8,122 nucleotides of DNA from contig CANGMU010000095.1 in assembly GCA_947454665.1 (NCBI GenBank), positions 1 through 8,122 on the forward strand. Reading direction: 5' to 3'. The position numbers and the translations under genes are program-made. The DNA is from Pseudomonadota bacterium (GTDB lineage: Bacteria > Pseudomonadota > Gammaproteobacteria > Steroidobacterales > Steroidobacteraceae). Positions 6,318 to 8,122 of this stretch are shown here, in pieces; the stretch's first letter is position 1, and each line of letters starts with the position of its first letter. The notes below the pieces were generated by a model. That model worked only from the letters and a program-made list of their open reading frames with translations. It made no database searches and was not told the DNA's origin.

Positions 6318-7675
6318 CCGCCACCGCCCCGCCCACCGTGATCCTCTGGTTCCGGCAGGACCTGCGCCTCGCCGACAATCCCGCGCTCGATGCCGCCGTG
6401 AAGAGCGGCGCGCGCATCGTGCCGGTCTACCTCTGGAGCCCGGAAGAAGAAGGTGGTTGGGCGCCCGGCGCCGCGTCCCGCTGGTGGCTGCATCGATCGC
6501 TGAAGGATCTGGATAAGCGTCTGGGCGAAAAAGGTTCGCGGCTGCTCATCCGTCGCGGCCCTGCGCTGGTCGCGCTGCGCGAACTCGCGGCCCAATGTGG
6601 CGCGCAGGCCATCTACTGGAATCGTCGCTACGAGCCTGCGGCGGTGGCGGTCGAGAACATGCTGCGCGACCTGCTGCCGCATGCGGGCGTGCTTGCACAC
6701 AGCTTCCAGGCATCACTGCTCGCGGAGCCCTGGTCCATCCAGACCAAGACCGGCGGGCCCTACCAGGTGTTCACGCCCTTCTGGCGCGCCTTCCTGCAGC
6801 AGGTGAAGGTGGGCGCCCCGATCGGGTCGCCCGGCTCCATCCCCGCGCCTGCACAGTGGCCGGAGTCGTTGCCGCTGGACGCCTTGCAACTGATTCCGCA
6901 CATCCCCTGGCACCAGTCGCTCGAAGCACACTGGACACCCGGCGAAGCCACGGCGCGCGAACGGCTGCTCACCTTCAGCAAGGGTCCGCTCGCTGAATAC
7001 GACACCGGCCGCGATCTGCCCGCGATCGATGGGACGTCACGCCTGTCGCCGCACCTGCACTTCGGCGAAGTCTCTCCGCGACAGGTCTGGGCACAAGCCA
7101 GCAAGTTCAGCGACACCTCAAGCCGATACCACGCCGAGATCGTGTGGCGGGAATTTGCCGCCCACCTGCTGCATCACTTCCCGACGTTGCCAGAGCGGCC
7201 GAAGAACGCGGCTTTCGAAAAACTCGCCTGGCGCAACAACGCGCAGGATTTCGAGGCCTGGTGCCACGGACGCACCGGCATCGCCCTGGTCGACGCCGGC
7301 ATGCGCCAGCTCTGGCAGACCGGCTGGATGCACAACCGCGTGCGCATGGTCGTCGGTTCGCTGCTCGTGAAGAACCTGCTGCATCCGTGGCAGGACGGCG
7401 AGCGCTGGTTCTGGGACACGCTGGTCGACGCGGACCTCGCGAGCAATGCGATGGGCTGGCAATGGGTGGCGGGCACGGGCCCGGATGCTGCGCCCTTCTT
7501 CCGCGTGTTCAACGCGGACACGCAGGCGGAGAAATTCGATTCCAGCGGCGAATACCGTCGACGCTGGATCCCCGAGATCGGCACAGCTGACTATCCCAAG
7601 CCGATCGTGGACCTGAAGTCCACGCGACAGCGCGCGCTCGATGCCTACCAGGCCCTCCGCGGCCCTCAGGCCTGA
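6314..7675 (+). CDS. phrB: Deoxyribodipyrimidine photolyase (class I CPD photolyase)
   Basis: This 453-residue flavoprotein splits cyclobutane pyrimidine dimers in DNA using blue light. The N-terminal antenna-binding Rossmann domain starts with VILWFRQDLRLADNPAL (residues 9-25). The FAD domain follows, with GTSRLSPHLHFGEVSPRQ. Conserved residues are easy to align with E. coli: E275 and W278 (EIVWREF) of the lesion pocket, the W306-W359-W382 electron-transfer triad, N341 in WMHNRVRM, N378 next to the FAD N5 position, and WQWVAGTGPDAAPFFR. The MHNR motif indicates CPD rather than (6-4) specificity. The antenna type (folate or deazaflavin) cannot be told. The start overlaps the hydrolase stop by 4 nt (ATGA). 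The 3' end overlaps the permease gene on the other strand by 10 nt, with no room for a normal terminator. Confidence 0.97.
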   Translation: MTATAPPTVILWFRQDLRLADNPALDAAVKSGARIVPVYLWSPEEEGGWAPGAASRWWLHRSLKDLDKRLGEKGSRLLIRRGPALVALRELAAQCGAQAIYWNRRYEPAAVAVENMLRDLLPHAGVLAHSFQASLLAEPWSIQTKTGGPYQVFTPFWRAFLQQVKVGAPIGSPGSIPAPAQWPESLPLDALQLIPHIPWHQSLEAHWTPGEATARERLLTFSKGPLAEYDTGRDLPAIDGTSRLSPHLHFGEVSPRQVWAQASKFSDTSSRYHAEIVWREFAAHLLHHFPTLPERPKNAAFEKLAWRNNAQDFEAWCHGRTGIALVDAGMRQLWQTGWMHNRVRMVVGSLLVKNLLHPWQDGERWFWDTLVDADLASNAMGWQWVAGTGPDAAPFFRVFNADTQAEKFDSSGEYRRRWIPEIGTADYPKPIVDLKSTRQRALDAYQALRGPQA

Positions 7676-8122
7676 CGCGCCCAGCGCAGCAGCGTTGCGA
7701 AGTTCGGCGGCTTGCCGTGCATCAGCAAGCCGATGCGGAAGATCTTCGCGGCGAACCACACGGCCACCGCCGCGCCCAGCACACCGACGCCGATCGACAG
7801 CAACACCTGCCACAGCGGCGGCGGTGAATCGGATGCCAGCCGCACCATCATCACGAAGCTGTTGACCGGCGGCAGCAGGCTCATCACGACCGAGAGCGGT
7901 GCGTCCGGATTGCGGCCGACCATCGGCGACAGCGCATAGGGCACCAGCATCAGCATCACGACGGGCCCCATGAGCGACTGGGCATCGGCCACCTGGTTCA
8001 CCGCCGCACCGATGGCCATCATCAGCGCGCCGAACACGAGATAGGCCAGCAGGAAGAACACGACCACATACAGGATCAGCATCGGATCCAGCAGCCCGAA
8101 GAGTGCGAACTGCAAGAGCATC
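7666..8122 (-). CDS. ABC-2 type transporter permease, C-terminal part
   Basis: This - strand frame reads from the right edge to a stop at 7666-7668. The gene is cut: the Met at 8119-8121 is inside the protein, which in this family is usually about 400 residues. The visible 151 residues have four hydrophobic segments: DPMLILYVVVFFLLAYLVFG with a following GALMMAIGAAVN (about 12-42), MGPVVMLMLVPYALSPMV (about 51-68), a weaker one around SLLPPVNSFVMMVRLAS (about 81-97), and a last one at about 104-126. The AIGAAVNQVADAQSL turn between the first two segments and the PP-N-F-M-M-R motif after the second are typical of ABC-2/NatB-like export permeases (ABC2_membrane_3 type). The ATPase partner is presumably upstream, outside the window. 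Substrate unknown. The end is convergent with phrB, overlapping it by 10 nt. Confidence 0.85.
   Translation of the reverse strand, partial: MLLQFALFGLLDPMLILYVVVFFLLAYLVFGALMMAIGAAVNQVADAQSLMGPVVMLMLVPYALSPMVGRNPDAPLSVVMSLLPPVNSFVMMVRLASDSPPPLWQVLLSIGVGVLGAAVAVWFAAKIFRIGLLMHGKPPNFATLLRWARQA

Noticed and set aside
7649..7700. Possible intrinsic terminator near the end of phrB (GGCC-CTCA-GGCC and CGCA...TGCG pairs)
   Set aside because: Stems are only 4 bp and no T-tract follows on either strand, so it does not qualify.
1..8122. CRISPR array, tRNA/rRNA genes, insertion sequences, prophage or dedicated defence module
   Set aside because: No regular repeats, no terminal inverted repeats, no transposase or integrase motifs, and no non-coding space longer than 20 nt. 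The HerA-like protein alone is not enough to call a defence system.

Overview
The window is about 8.1 kb of GC-rich, almost gapless bacterial coding sequence. Sampled stretches of most genes run at roughly 65-70% GC. The YajQ protein resembles xanthomonad YajQ (my recollection of the family, not a search). Together with a class I photolyase and a two-cysteine OxyR, this suggests a gammaproteobacterium in or near the Xanthomonadales/Lysobacterales. That placement is an inference and a betaproteobacterium is not excluded.

Layout: seven genes run on the + strand from the left edge to 7675. They are (1) a HerA/FtsK-type ATP-binding protein cut by the left edge; (2) yajQ, a nucleotide-binding protein; (3) glsA, glutaminase; (4) a YdjA-type nitroreductase; (5) oxyR, the peroxide sensor and regulator; (6) an LCAT-type serine hydrolase; (7) phrB, a CPD photolyase. 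The junctions are +1, +18, -4, -12/-13, +4 and -4 nt, so the block looks like one transcription unit with translational coupling. An ABC-2 transporter permease, cut by the right edge, lies on the - strand and overlaps the 3' end of phrB convergently by 10 nt. No non-coding stretch exceeds 20 nt, and I see no RNA gene, mobile element, CRISPR array or clear terminator.

How the genes might work together: oxyR, a flavin reductase-like protein and a flavin-dependent DNA-repair enzyme suggest an oxidative/light-stress theme. YajQ adds a possible second-messenger input. Glutaminase and the LCAT-like hydrolase do not fit that theme obviously. The cluster may be a loose housekeeping array rather than one pathway. 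I did not find convincing evidence for an undescribed system. The most unusual points are the cytosolic LCAT-like hydrolase between oxyR and phrB, oxyR lacking its own upstream intergenic region, and the HerA-like ATPase that ends 1 nt before yajQ.
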